Position numbers and translations under genes: made by a program | The notes under the pieces: model-generated | What the model saw: only the letters and a program-made list of their open reading frames with translations | What the model was told of the DNA's origin: nothing | Databases searched by the model: none | Part shown: positions 14,497 through 21,035 of the stretch, one piece after another | How the letters are laid out: the number at the start of each line of letters is the position of its first letter | Numbering within the stretch: the first letter of the stretch is position 1 | Assembly: GCA_947632255.1 (NCBI GenBank) | Contig: CANROL010000004.1 | Span: 1 to 21,035 of the forward strand | Origin: an uncultured Bacilli bacterium | GTDB lineage: Bacteria; Bacillota_I; Bacilli_A; RF39; UBA660 | Direction: 5' to 3' | DNA length: 21,035 bases

Positions 14497-16131
14497 CTAT
14501 TTTATTTCAACTATATCTTCACCGAATATATTTAAAGCTGTTTCTTCAATATTATCTTTTTTTATATCTTCATCATTACTTTTTTCTATAACTGGTTCTT
14601 TTTCTTCTTGATAAGTATATTTTATTTTGTTTTTTAAATTAGCAATATATTCGGTCCGTTCATGTTGCCATCTATCACTCGTTAAAGCAATAAATTTATA
14701 TTCTGTCTGATATTTATTATTATAGAGATTACTTAAAATGTCAAGATTTTTATTTAAAAGATTTACTGTTCCTTCATCATCATTCATTAAAATTATAACT
14801 TTATCGCTCGCTGCAACAACTTTAGTATCAATAATTAAATTTAATAAGGAATTATTATCTTGAGAAAATTCTTGCCAATTACTTTGAACTGTTGCTAAAT
14901 ACTTTTTACTTGCATTAACAAAGCAATTATTTATACGAATAATAATTAATTCATCACTTATATCTTGATTAGCATTTTTATTAGGGCTATTTAAATTTTC
15001 TTTTGGAGCATCTTGAATATTTGATTCTTCTCTTATAGAAGGTTCATTATCTATTTTGATTGCTGATTTTTGTTCTTCAGTATTAGTTAGTGGAGGTTTA
15101 GAATTATTTCCCGGGAAATAATTTAGTAAAGTTATGGTTATTAATTGGTAGGGTTCAATATTTAAGTTAACATAGTTTGATATCTCGGCAAGGGATAAAG
15201 TCATTTCTTTTATTTTTTGATAGCTTAGGCCCTGGTATTTTGGATTTTTTTTAGATGCAATAGCATCTTCTTCAATTTTATCAATGAGACGGCGTATTAA
15301 TAATTTATAATCTACGGCTAGTTCTTTTAATTTTTGCATGATTTCTAAAAATTTTGTGATATCATTATTAATTATTGTATTAAAAATATCATTTATTTGT
15401 TTTTTAGATACCGAGCCAAAGTGAGATATTACTTCATTTAAGGTAATTTTATTAGAATTGCTAGATAATTGATCTAATATACTTAAAGCATCACGCATGC
15501 CTCCATCACTTATGTAGGATATTTCGGTAATGGCTTCTTCATCAATGGCAATATTTTCTTCTTTTATAACATATTTTAAGCGATTCGTGATATCATTTAT
15601 AGATAGCTTATGAAAATCAAATCTCTGACAACGAGATAAAATTGTGATAGGAACTGCTTCTATATTAGTGGTTGCTAAAATAAAGACAACATGTTTAGGC
15701 GGTTCTTCAAGAGTTAATAATAAGGCGTTAAAAGCACTAGTACTTAACATATGAACTTCATCTATTATATATACTTTGTATTTAGAATAAGCTGGAGCTA
15801 ATTTAATATTATTTATTAATTCTCTTATTTCATCAACACCATTGTTTGAAGCCGCATCTATTTCGATAATATCCGCATTTTCTTTAAATGTTAGACAACT
15901 TTGACAATTATTGCATGGTCCATTGGGGGTTGGATGTTCACAGTTAATAGCTTTAGCAAAGACTTTAGCAGTTGTTGTTTTTCCTGTTCCTCGCGGTCCC
16001 GAAAATATGTATGCATGAGATATTTTGGAACTAGCAATAGCATTTTTTAGAATAGAAATTATATAGTCTTGACCAATTATATTAGAAAAATCATCAGGAC
16101 GATATTTACGATACAAAACTTTATAATCCAT
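14497..16131 (-). CDS. dnaX: DNA polymerase III gamma/tau subunit
   Basis: ATPase motor of the clamp loader. 544 residues. Walker A GPRGTGKT at 45-52, four zinc-binding Cys at 64, 73, 76 and 79, Walker B VYIIDEVHML around 120-129, and LSRCQRFDF as the sensor segment. The AAA+ collar ends near residue 335, followed by a charged low-complexity linker and a C-terminal tau part. A perfect Noc-type palindrome at 15106-15119 encodes NYFPGNN just at the collar-linker boundary. ATG 16131 has GGTGA upstream and its own promoter. It heads the dnaX-to-mfd run. Confidence 0.97.
   Translation of the reverse strand: MDYKVLYRKYRPDDFSNIIGQDYIISILKNAIASSKISHAYIFSGPRGTGKTTTAKVFAKAINCEHPTPNGPCNNCQSCLTFKENADIIEIDAASNNGVDEIRELINNIKLAPAYSKYKVYIIDEVHMLSTSAFNALLLTLEEPPKHVVFILATTNIEAVPITILSRCQRFDFHKLSINDITNRLKYVIKEENIAIDEEAITEISYISDGGMRDALSILDQLSSNSNKITLNEVISHFGSVSKKQINDIFNTIINNDITKFLEIMQKLKELAVDYKLLIRRLIDKIEEDAIASKKNPKYQGLSYQKIKEMTLSLAEISNYVNLNIEPYQLITITLLNYFPGNNSKPPLTNTEEQKSAIKIDNEPSIREESNIQDAPKENLNSPNKNANQDISDELIIIRINNCFVNASKKYLATVQSNWQEFSQDNNSLLNLIIDTKVVAASDKVIILMNDDEGTVNLLNKNLDILSNLYNNKYQTEYKFIALTSDRWQHERTEYIANLKNKIKYTYQEEKEPVIEKSNDEDIKKDNIEETALNIFGEDIVEIK
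15106..15119. promoter_or_regulatory. Perfect Noc-type binding palindrome inside dnaX
   Basis: ATTTCCCGGGAAAT is identical to the published consensus bound by the Bacillus nucleoid-occlusion protein Noc. The palindrome is perfect for 22 bases (15102-15123). No noc gene is in the window, so binding is inferred from sequence identity alone. Confidence 0.6.
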
Positions 16132-16148
16132 TTTTAATCACCATTAAA

Positions 16149-16177
16149 ATTATACCTTAAAAATAAAGGATAGTAAA
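16149..16177 (-). promoter_or_regulatory. Sigma-A promoter of dnaX
   Basis: Minus strand: TTTACT (16172-16177), 17 bases, then a perfect TATAAT (16149-16154). The leader is very short, about 10-12 bases, leaving just enough room for the GGTGA ribosome binding site. This promoter can drive the whole dnaX-ebfC-recR-bofA-holB-ricT-trmN-pth-mfd run. Confidence 0.75.
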
Positions 16178-16229
16178 TATTTTCTCGTCTAAATATTTTA
16201 AATATTTTGTCGAATTTTAGGCTTATTTG

Positions 16230-16670
16230 TTAATTATTGTCATTATTTTTGCTTACTCTTTTAGCTTTAAAAAAATCTTGTAATATTTTTTTATATTCTT
16301 CTTGTTGTATGCGTACGTATGTTTGTTCTATATTAACATTGTAATATTCTTTTTTATTTATAGGTTTATCTAATAAATAAAATACATTTTTTATTCTTGA
16401 TTGTTTTATAATATTTTCACACATTGAACATGGTTTTAGTGTTACATATAGATCACAATTATCTAAACGCCAGTCTTTTAATTTTTTACTAGCTTTTAAA
16501 ATTGCCATTATTTCAGCATGATTCAAAATATTACTTTGATGTTGACGATAATTATATGTTCTAGCTATTATCTTATCTTTATAGACTATTAAAGCTGAAA
16601 TAGGGACTTCATTTTTTTTGCTGGCTTTTAAAGCTAATTTTATTAATTCATTATAATATTTATCTGGCAT
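16230..16670 (-). CDS. tadA: tRNA-specific adenosine deaminase TadA
   Basis: Deaminates A34 to inosine in tRNA-Arg(ACG). 146 residues. Zinc and catalytic motif NHAEIMAI has His51 and Glu53; the second half is TLKPCSMCENII with Cys81 and Cys84. The N-terminal half, EVPISALIVYKDKIIA, fits; the C-terminal half is divergent and lysine-rich. I start at ATG 16670, which has GGAGG five bases upstream. A longer frame from a GTG at 16697 would begin inside the SRP RNA stem and is rejected. In Bacillus the order is tadA-scr(SRP RNA)-dnaX; here the RNA gene is upstream of tadA instead. Confidence 0.93.
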   Translation of the reverse strand: MPDKYYNELIKLALKASKKNEVPISALIVYKDKIIARTYNYRQHQSNILNHAEIMAILKASKKLKDWRLDNCDLYVTLKPCSMCENIIKQSRIKNVFYLLDKPINKKEYYNVNIEQTYVRIQQEEYKKILQDFFKAKRVSKNNDNN

Positions 16671-16680
16671 ATTTTCCTCC

Positions 16681-16762
16681 AAAAAAAATGTGCACACAAA
16701 TAGAGATTGATGTGGCTGCTACTTTCCAGTTCTGACCAGGTTACAATATATTTGTTGCACAA
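16681..16762 (-). ncRNA. ffs: Small (Alu-less) signal recognition particle RNA
   Basis: The RNA that, with Ffh, targets membrane proteins to FtsY. Read on the minus strand it holds the conserved helix 8: CTGGTCAG, then ACT-GGAA-AGT (GGAA tetraloop on a 3-bp stem, 16721-16730), then AGCAGCC. The ends close with TGTGCA-ACAAATA near 16760-16748 against TATTTGT-G-TGCACA near 16702-16689, only one bulged G. The mature RNA is about 72-74 nt, much shorter than the ~270-nt Bacillus form, with no Alu domain, as in Mollicutes. A run of eight U (16681-16688) follows the stem directly and probably ends transcription. Confidence 0.93.
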
Positions 16763-16766
16763 TATA

Positions 16767-16795
16767 ATATTAGCATATTTTTTTGGATTTAGCAA
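16767..16795 (-). promoter_or_regulatory. Promoter of the SRP RNA gene, extended -10
   Basis: Minus strand: TTGCTA (16790-16795), a 17-base spacer, then TAATAT (16767-16772) preceded by TGC, an extended -10. The predicted start near 16760 coincides with the 5' end of the terminal RNA stem. A parS palindrome ends only four bases upstream of the -35. Confidence 0.8.
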
Positions 16796-16799
16796 TATA

Positions 16800-16815
16800 T
16801 GTTTCACGTGAAACA
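16800..16815. promoter_or_regulatory. parS site 1
   Basis: Perfect 16-bp palindrome TGTTTCACGTGAAACA, matching the ParB/Spo0J parS consensus TGTTNCACGTGAAACA. It ends close to the -35 of the ffs promoter. Confidence 0.92.
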
Positions 16816-16848
16816 TTAAAAATTTTTAATTTAAAGTCAAATAGTTAA

Positions 16849-16864
16849 TGTTTCACGTGAAACA
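16849..16864. promoter_or_regulatory. parS site 2
   Basis: Identical 16-bp palindrome TGTTTCACGTGAAACA, followed after one base by the DnaA-box-like TGTGCATAA. Confidence 0.92.
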
Positions 16865-16865
16865 T

Positions 16866-16874
16866 TGTGCATAA
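16866..16874 (-). promoter_or_regulatory. DnaA-box-like 9-mer
   Basis: TGTGCATAA is the complement of TTATGCACA, which fits TTATNCACA. One base from parS site 2. Confidence 0.5.
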
Positions 16875-17013
16875 CTTTTAAAATTTCTTAACTTTTTTAT
16901 GTAATTTAATCCTATTATTGAATATTTTATTGCATTTAAATTTGTTCTAATTTTTTAAAATGTATTTTGTTATTATTTTAGTTTAAATTATTATTATTAA
17001 TTTTTTATTGCAA

Positions 17014-17029
17014 TGTTTCACGTGAAACA
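17014..17029. promoter_or_regulatory. parS site 3
   Basis: Identical 16-bp palindrome TGTTTCACGTGAAACA. One base later comes TGTTGATAA (17031-17039), a DnaA-box-like 9-mer with one mismatch. Confidence 0.92.
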
Positions 17030-17116
17030 TTGTTGATAATTTTAATTTATGTTTTAAAAAAAATATTAATTTATATTTATTTTGAATTACAAAAAAGAAT
17101 AATTTTGGGCTAGAAA

Positions 17117-17132
17117 GGTTTCACGTGAAACA
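17117..17132. promoter_or_regulatory. parS site 4, one mismatch
   Basis: GGTTTCACGTGAAACA differs from the other three copies only at its first base. The central 14 bases form a perfect palindrome. Confidence 0.85.
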
Positions 17133-17159
17133 TTAAAGTTTTTCCGTGTATTTTTTGAG

Positions 17160-17168
17160 TTATCCACA
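17160..17168 (+). promoter_or_regulatory. Consensus DnaA box
   Basis: TTATCCACA, an exact match to the strong DnaA-box consensus, 28 bases from parS site 4. Confidence 0.6.
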
Positions 17169-17194
17169 TTCATTTTATAGTTAAATAACAAATT

Positions 17195-17220
17195 AAAAAA
17201 GTTTACATAAAGTAAACTTT
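17195..17220 (-). terminator. Terminator after gyrA
   Basis: Minus strand: AAAGTTTAC (17212-17220) pairs with GTAAACTTT (17198-17206) around a 5-base loop, ending in a run of U down to 17195. It lies 14 bases after the gyrA stop and closes the gyrB-gyrA operon. Confidence 0.75.
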
Positions 17221-17234
17221 TTATTGATATTTCC

Positions 17235-19658
17235 TTATTCTTCAGGAATTTCTTCTTGATTTTCAACTAGGCTTATTGTAGTTACATATTGGTTATCTTT
17301 TAAATTGATAAGACGAACTCCTTGAGTTACACGACTTAATGTATTTATTTGATCTAATGACATTCGCATTGTTGTTCCAGTATTCGTCATAATTATCAAC
17401 TCTTTATTTTCTTCTACTACTTTAACTGAAGCTATATTGCCATTTTTTTCGGTTATATTTAAGGCTTTAACACCTTTACTACCACGACTTGTTTCTCTAA
17501 ATTCACTTACTAAAGTCTTTTTTCCATAACCTTTTACAGTTACTAACAATATTTTATTATCTTCATTTACTACTTCAGCACAAACACATTTGCTGCCATC
17601 TAAGTTAATTCCTTTAACACCACTGGCGGTACGACCCATAGCTCTTATAGATGATTCTTTAAATTTAACCATACGGCCTTTTTCACTACCTAATAATACA
17701 TATTCATCACCAATAGTTTTCTTAACTGTAAGTAATTCATCATTTGATTTTAAACTAATACTAATTTTACCACTCGTACGTATGTTCTCATACTCATTAA
17801 TACTTGTTTTCTTTACTAAACCATTTTTAGTTACAAATAATAGGAATTTAGTATCTTCATTAGGATTAATACTTAACATTGTATTTATAGTTTCATCTTT
17901 TTCTAATGGCAATAAGTTTATTATTGGTAAACCTTTTGACTGACGGTTAAATTCAGGAATTTCATAGCCTTTTAAACGATAAACTTTACCTTTATTACTA
18001 AAGAATAATAAGTAATCATGACTAGATAAATTAATCATTTGTTCCACGAAATCTTCTTCATTAGTAGTCATACCTTTAATACCCATTCCTCCACGTTTTT
18101 GGGCTTTAAATGTATCACTGGTTGTACGTTTAATGTAACCTTTATTAGTGATAGCAATTAAAACATCTTCTTCAGGAATTAATGATTCATCTTCAATATA
18201 TTCTAACGCAGTCATATCAATATCTGTTCGACGTTCATCACTATATTTTTCTTTTATTTCAATTAATTCTTCACGAATAATGCTTAAAACTTTTTCTTCA
18301 GATGCTAGGATACTTCGTAATTCATCAATTAATTTTAATAATTCATTTAATTCTTCTTCAATCTTACTTCTTTCTAAACCGGTTAATCTTCTTAAACGCA
18401 TTTCTAATATAGCTTCAGATTGAGCATCACTTAAGCCAAATTTACTCATTAAATTTGCTTTAGCTTCTTCATCAGTAGATGAACTACGAATTATCTTAAT
18501 TACTTCTTCGATATGGTCTAAAGCAATTTTTAAACCTTCTAAGATATGAACTCTTTTTTCAGCTTTATCTAAATCAAATTGAGTTCGACGAATAATTACT
18601 TCTTTTTGATGATCAATATATTTTGATATTATATCTTTTAAGCCTAAAGTTTTAGGAACACCATTATCTAGCATTAAGAAAATTATGCCATAAGTAGTTT
18701 GAAAAGCAGTATGCTTGTATAATTTATTTAATATTACTTGGGCATTAGCGTCTCTTCTTAAAGTAATAGTTATTTTAATGCCATCTTTTAAATCACTATG
18801 ATAATCAGTTATACCATCTAATATTTTATTATGAACCAATTCGGCAACTTTATTTTTTAATTCTAAGGTATTTACACCATATGGAACTTCTGTAATAACA
18901 ATTTGCTCACGACCATTTTTTTCTTCTATTTGGGCACGAGACCGAATAGTTATGGTACCACGGCCTGTTTCATAGGCTTTTTTAATACCAGAATTGCCTA
19001 AAATTACACCACCAGTTGGAAAATCTGGACCTTTTATATATTGCATTAAACCTAAGGTATCTATGTCAGGATTATCAATATAAGCAACACAGCCATCTAT
19101 TACTTCACCTAAATTATGAGGTGGAATATTGGTTGCCATACCAACGGCAATACCCATGGTCCCATTTACTAAAATATTAGGAAAACGCGATGGTAGAACA
19201 TGAGGTTCTTCAGTTGTTTCATCATAGTTTGGATCAAAATCAACAGTATTTTTATTGATATCTCGCAATAATTCCATAGAAATTTTAGATAATTTGGCTT
19301 CGGTATAACGATAAGCAGCAGCACCATCACCATCCATATTACCAAAGTTTCCATGTCCAGCCACTAGTGTATAACGATAACTAAAGTCTTGAGCCATACG
19401 AACCATAGCTTCATAGATACTGGAGTCACCATGTGGGTGATATTTACCCATCGTATCCCCAACGATAGTTGCAGATTTTCGAAATTGTTTATCAGGAGTT
19501 AAACCATTTTGAAGCATATCATAAAGAATACGCCGATGAACTGGCTTTAGGCCATCTCGTAAATCTGGTAGAGCCCGAGAGACAATAACACTCATGGAAT
19601 ATTCCAAGAATGATTTTTTTATTTCTTCAACAATATTGTTTTGAACTAATCTATCCAT
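17235..19658 (-). CDS. gyrA: DNA gyrase subunit A
   Basis: Breakage-reunion subunit of gyrase, which introduces negative supercoils. 807 residues. The catalytic Tyr is 118 in AAYRYTE. The quinolone region reads HPHGDSSIYEAM, with Ser79 and Glu83 at the positions of E. coli Ser83 and Asp87, so no resistance substitution is seen there. The GyrA box QKRGGMG, needed to wrap DNA, is present, which separates it from topoisomerase IV ParC. Six C-terminal beta-pinwheel repeats follow. The start ATG 19658 has AGGAGG, 9 bases after the gyrB stop. Confidence 0.97.
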   Translation of the reverse strand: MDRLVQNNIVEEIKKSFLEYSMSVIVSRALPDLRDGLKPVHRRILYDMLQNGLTPDKQFRKSATIVGDTMGKYHPHGDSSIYEAMVRMAQDFSYRYTLVAGHGNFGNMDGDGAAAYRYTEAKLSKISMELLRDINKNTVDFDPNYDETTEEPHVLPSRFPNILVNGTMGIAVGMATNIPPHNLGEVIDGCVAYIDNPDIDTLGLMQYIKGPDFPTGGVILGNSGIKKAYETGRGTITIRSRAQIEEKNGREQIVITEVPYGVNTLELKNKVAELVHNKILDGITDYHSDLKDGIKITITLRRDANAQVILNKLYKHTAFQTTYGIIFLMLDNGVPKTLGLKDIISKYIDHQKEVIIRRTQFDLDKAEKRVHILEGLKIALDHIEEVIKIIRSSSTDEEAKANLMSKFGLSDAQSEAILEMRLRRLTGLERSKIEEELNELLKLIDELRSILASEEKVLSIIREELIEIKEKYSDERRTDIDMTALEYIEDESLIPEEDVLIAITNKGYIKRTTSDTFKAQKRGGMGIKGMTTNEEDFVEQMINLSSHDYLLFFSNKGKVYRLKGYEIPEFNRQSKGLPIINLLPLEKDETINTMLSINPNEDTKFLLFVTKNGLVKKTSINEYENIRTSGKISISLKSNDELLTVKKTIGDEYVLLGSEKGRMVKFKESSIRAMGRTASGVKGINLDGSKCVCAEVVNEDNKILLVTVKGYGKKTLVSEFRETSRGSKGVKALNITEKNGNIASVKVVEENKELIIMTNTGTTMRMSLDQINTLSRVTQGVRLINLKDNQYVTTISLVENQEEIPEE

Positions 19659-19667
19659 TTTAACCTC

Positions 19668-21035
19668 CTAAATATCCAAATTTTCAGCATAAACTGCATT
19701 TTGTTCAATAAATTCCCGACGAGGTTCAACTTCTTCACCCATTAATTTATTAAACATTTCATCCGCGGCCATGGCGTCTTCTACAGTAATTTGCCTTAAA
19801 ATACGTTTATTGATATCCATAGTTGTTTCATTTAATTCTTCAGGATCCATTTCACCTAGACCTTTCATCCGGGCGATTTCATATTTAACACTAGGAGATA
19901 AAGTAGCTAAATAAGCATCTCTTTCTTCTTCATTTAAGACATATTTCATAGTTTTGCCATGTTTGATAACAAATAAAGGTGGTTGAGCAGCATATACATG
20001 GCCAGTTTCGACGATTGGTCTAAAGAAACGATAGAATAAAGTTAAAAGTAAAACTCGAATATGGGAACCATCAACATCGGCATCGGTCATAATGATAATT
20101 TTATCATAACGAAGTTTATTTAAATCAAATTCTTCACCAATTCCGGTGCCAAAGGCTGTGATAATAGTTCTTATTTCTTCATTGGATAAGGCATGATCTA
20201 AACGAGCTTTTTCAACATTTAAAATTTTACCACGTAAAGGAAGAATTGCTTGAGTCATACTATCACGACCTTTTTTGGCAGAACCACCGGCTGAATCTCC
20301 CTCGACTAGAAAGATTTCACAAATACTGGCATCTTTACTTTTACAGTCAGATAACTTACCAAAGAAATTAGTAACGTCTAAAGCTCCACTTCTGCGGGTG
20401 GCTTCACGAGCTTTTTTAGCAGCAATTCGGGCACGTGAGGCTGTCATACATTTTTCAATAATTACTCTGGCAACTTGAGGATTTTCGAGTAAATATCTTT
20501 CAAAACCTTCAGTAAAGATATCACTAGCAATCTTTCGAACTTCACTATTGCCAAGTTTTGTTTTGGTTTGACCTTCAAATTGAGGATTAGGATGTTTACA
20601 TGAAATAATCATAGCTAAACCTTCCCGAACATCATCACCACTTAAAGCTTCATCTTTTTCTTTTAAGAGTTTATTATTACGAGCATAATTATTAATAATT
20701 CTGGTTAAAGCAATTTTAACACCATCTTCATGGGTACCACCTTCATAGGTATTAATATTATTAGTAAATGAATAAATACTTGGAGTATAAGAATCGTTAT
20801 ATTGCATAGCAACTTCTATACTTATATTATCTTCACTACCTTCAAAATAAATGACATCATCATGAAGAGGATTTTTGTTTTTATTAAGCATTTGGACATA
20901 TTCAATAATCCCACCATTGTAACAGAAAACATCACTTTTATCTGGTACTCTTTCATCTATTAAATGAATACGTAAACCTTTATTTAAAAAAGCTAATTCT
21001 CTTAATCTGGTAGCAAGAGTTTCATAATTAAATTC
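19668..21035 (-). CDS. gyrB: DNA gyrase subunit B, 5' end outside the window
   Basis: ATPase subunit of gyrase; only the C-terminal 455 codons are here. The frame runs open to the right edge: upstream of the first internal Met it continues FNYETLATRLRELAFLNKGL, the GyrB transducer region, so the true start is beyond 21035. The Toprim domain is complete: EGDSAGGSAKKGRD, then IIIMTDADVDGSHI and the PPLF segment, with the usual tail RREFIEQNAVYAENLDI. The GHKL ATPase domain is missing because of the window edge, not through damage. gyrB-gyrA in this order, transcribed away from the expected dnaA-dnaN-recF, matches an origin-proximal locus. Confidence 0.96.
   Translation of the reverse strand, partial: EFNYETLATRLRELAFLNKGLRIHLIDERVPDKSDVFCYNGGIIEYVQMLNKNKNPLHDDVIYFEGSEDNISIEVAMQYNDSYTPSIYSFTNNINTYEGGTHEDGVKIALTRIINNYARNNKLLKEKDEALSGDDVREGLAMIISCKHPNPQFEGQTKTKLGNSEVRKIASDIFTEGFERYLLENPQVARVIIEKCMTASRARIAAKKAREATRRSGALDVTNFFGKLSDCKSKDASICEIFLVEGDSAGGSAKKGRDSMTQAILPLRGKILNVEKARLDHALSNEEIRTIITAFGTGIGEEFDLNKLRYDKIIIMTDADVDGSHIRVLLLTLFYRFFRPIVETGHVYAAQPPLFVIKHGKTMKYVLNEEERDAYLATLSPSVKYEIARMKGLGEMDPEELNETTMDINKRILRQITVEDAMAADEMFNKLMGEEVEPRREFIEQNAVYAENLDI

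Larger units (their letters stand above)
16763..17234. other. Gene-free region carrying a parS cluster
   Basis: About 470 bases between gyrA and ffs with no credible reading frame. Contents: the ffs promoter, four parS palindromes, two good DnaA-box-like 9-mers plus one with a mismatch, and the gyrA terminator. The rest is A/T-rich without clear repeats. It fits an origin-proximal chromosome-organising region; oriC itself is more likely next to dnaA, expected beyond the right edge. Confidence 0.75.

Noticed and set aside
15245..15252. Run of eight A on the coding strand of dnaX, a possible slippage site for a short gamma product
   Set aside because: It falls near residue 293, inside the AAA+ collar, too early for a functional gamma. 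The -1 frame continues about 25 codons and +1 stops almost at once. No hairpin or Shine-Dalgarno stimulator is evident.
16671..16697. N-terminal extension of tadA from a GTG at 16697
   Set aside because: The added residues come from the SRP RNA stem, its U-run and the ribosome binding site. The GGAGG serves the ATG at 16670.
16763..17234. Calling this region oriC
   Set aside because: Only one exact and two approximate DnaA boxes, widely spaced, with no clear unwinding element. gyrB-gyrA order suggests dnaA and oriC beyond the right edge.
1..21035. CRISPR arrays, insertion sequences, prophage, tRNA or rRNA genes
   Set aside because: Looked for regularly spaced repeats, transposase-like proteins and tRNA-like folds and saw none; the window is core genome.

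Overview
The window is very AT-rich and reads as ordinary bacterial genetic code: trmN ends in TGA and Trp is TGG in rplM, so it is not a UGA=Trp mycoplasma. Gene families and gene order point to a low-GC Bacilli/Erysipelotrichia-type Firmicute close to the Mollicutes (for example the uncultured gut RF39-like groups); I cannot name a species. Three sporulation-associated genes (spoIIR, bofA, spoVT) argue for a spore-former or a recent descendant of one. The signal recognition particle RNA is the short, Alu-less kind. Twenty of 22 protein genes lie on the minus strand; only spoIIR and mntP are on plus.

Layout from right to left, the direction of transcription. (1) gyrB (5' end outside the window) and gyrA, closed by a hairpin terminator. 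(2) A ~470-bp gene-free region with four ParB-type parS palindromes and two or three DnaA-box-like sequences. (3) The short SRP RNA gene ffs with its own extended -10 promoter, whose U-tract abuts the ribosome binding site of tadA. (4) A tightly packed, often overlapping run dnaX-ebfC-recR-bofA-holB-ricT-trmN-pth-mfd, then spoVT. This is the origin-proximal order of Bacillus subtilis with several genes missing (for example yabA, rsmI, fin). (5) A plus-strand pair spoIIR-mntP facing spoVT. (6) A minus-strand block murA-SGNH-like gene-rpmE; murA, spoIIR, mntP and rpmE are also neighbours in Bacillus, on the other side of the origin. (7) The ribosomal-protein-operon tail: two very degenerate ABC ATPases in the positions of ecfA1 and ecfA2, then truA, rplM and rpsI, with no ecfT.

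Most of this is housekeeping: replication and supercoiling (gyrAB, dnaX, holB), repair (recR, ebfC, mfd), translation and RNA modification (rpsI, rplM, rpmE, truA, tadA, trmN, pth), cell wall (murA) and protein targeting (ffs). The unusual parts are: a pair of ECF ATPase homologues stripped of their catalytic motifs but kept as open frames; a perfect Noc-type palindrome inside dnaX and a one-mismatch copy inside trmN, both encoding the peptide NYFPGNN; the parS cluster, with DnaA-box-like sequences one base away from two of its members; an SGNH-fold lipase-like protein lacking two catalytic residues; and a repeated architecture in which a terminator runs straight into the ribosome binding site of the next gene.
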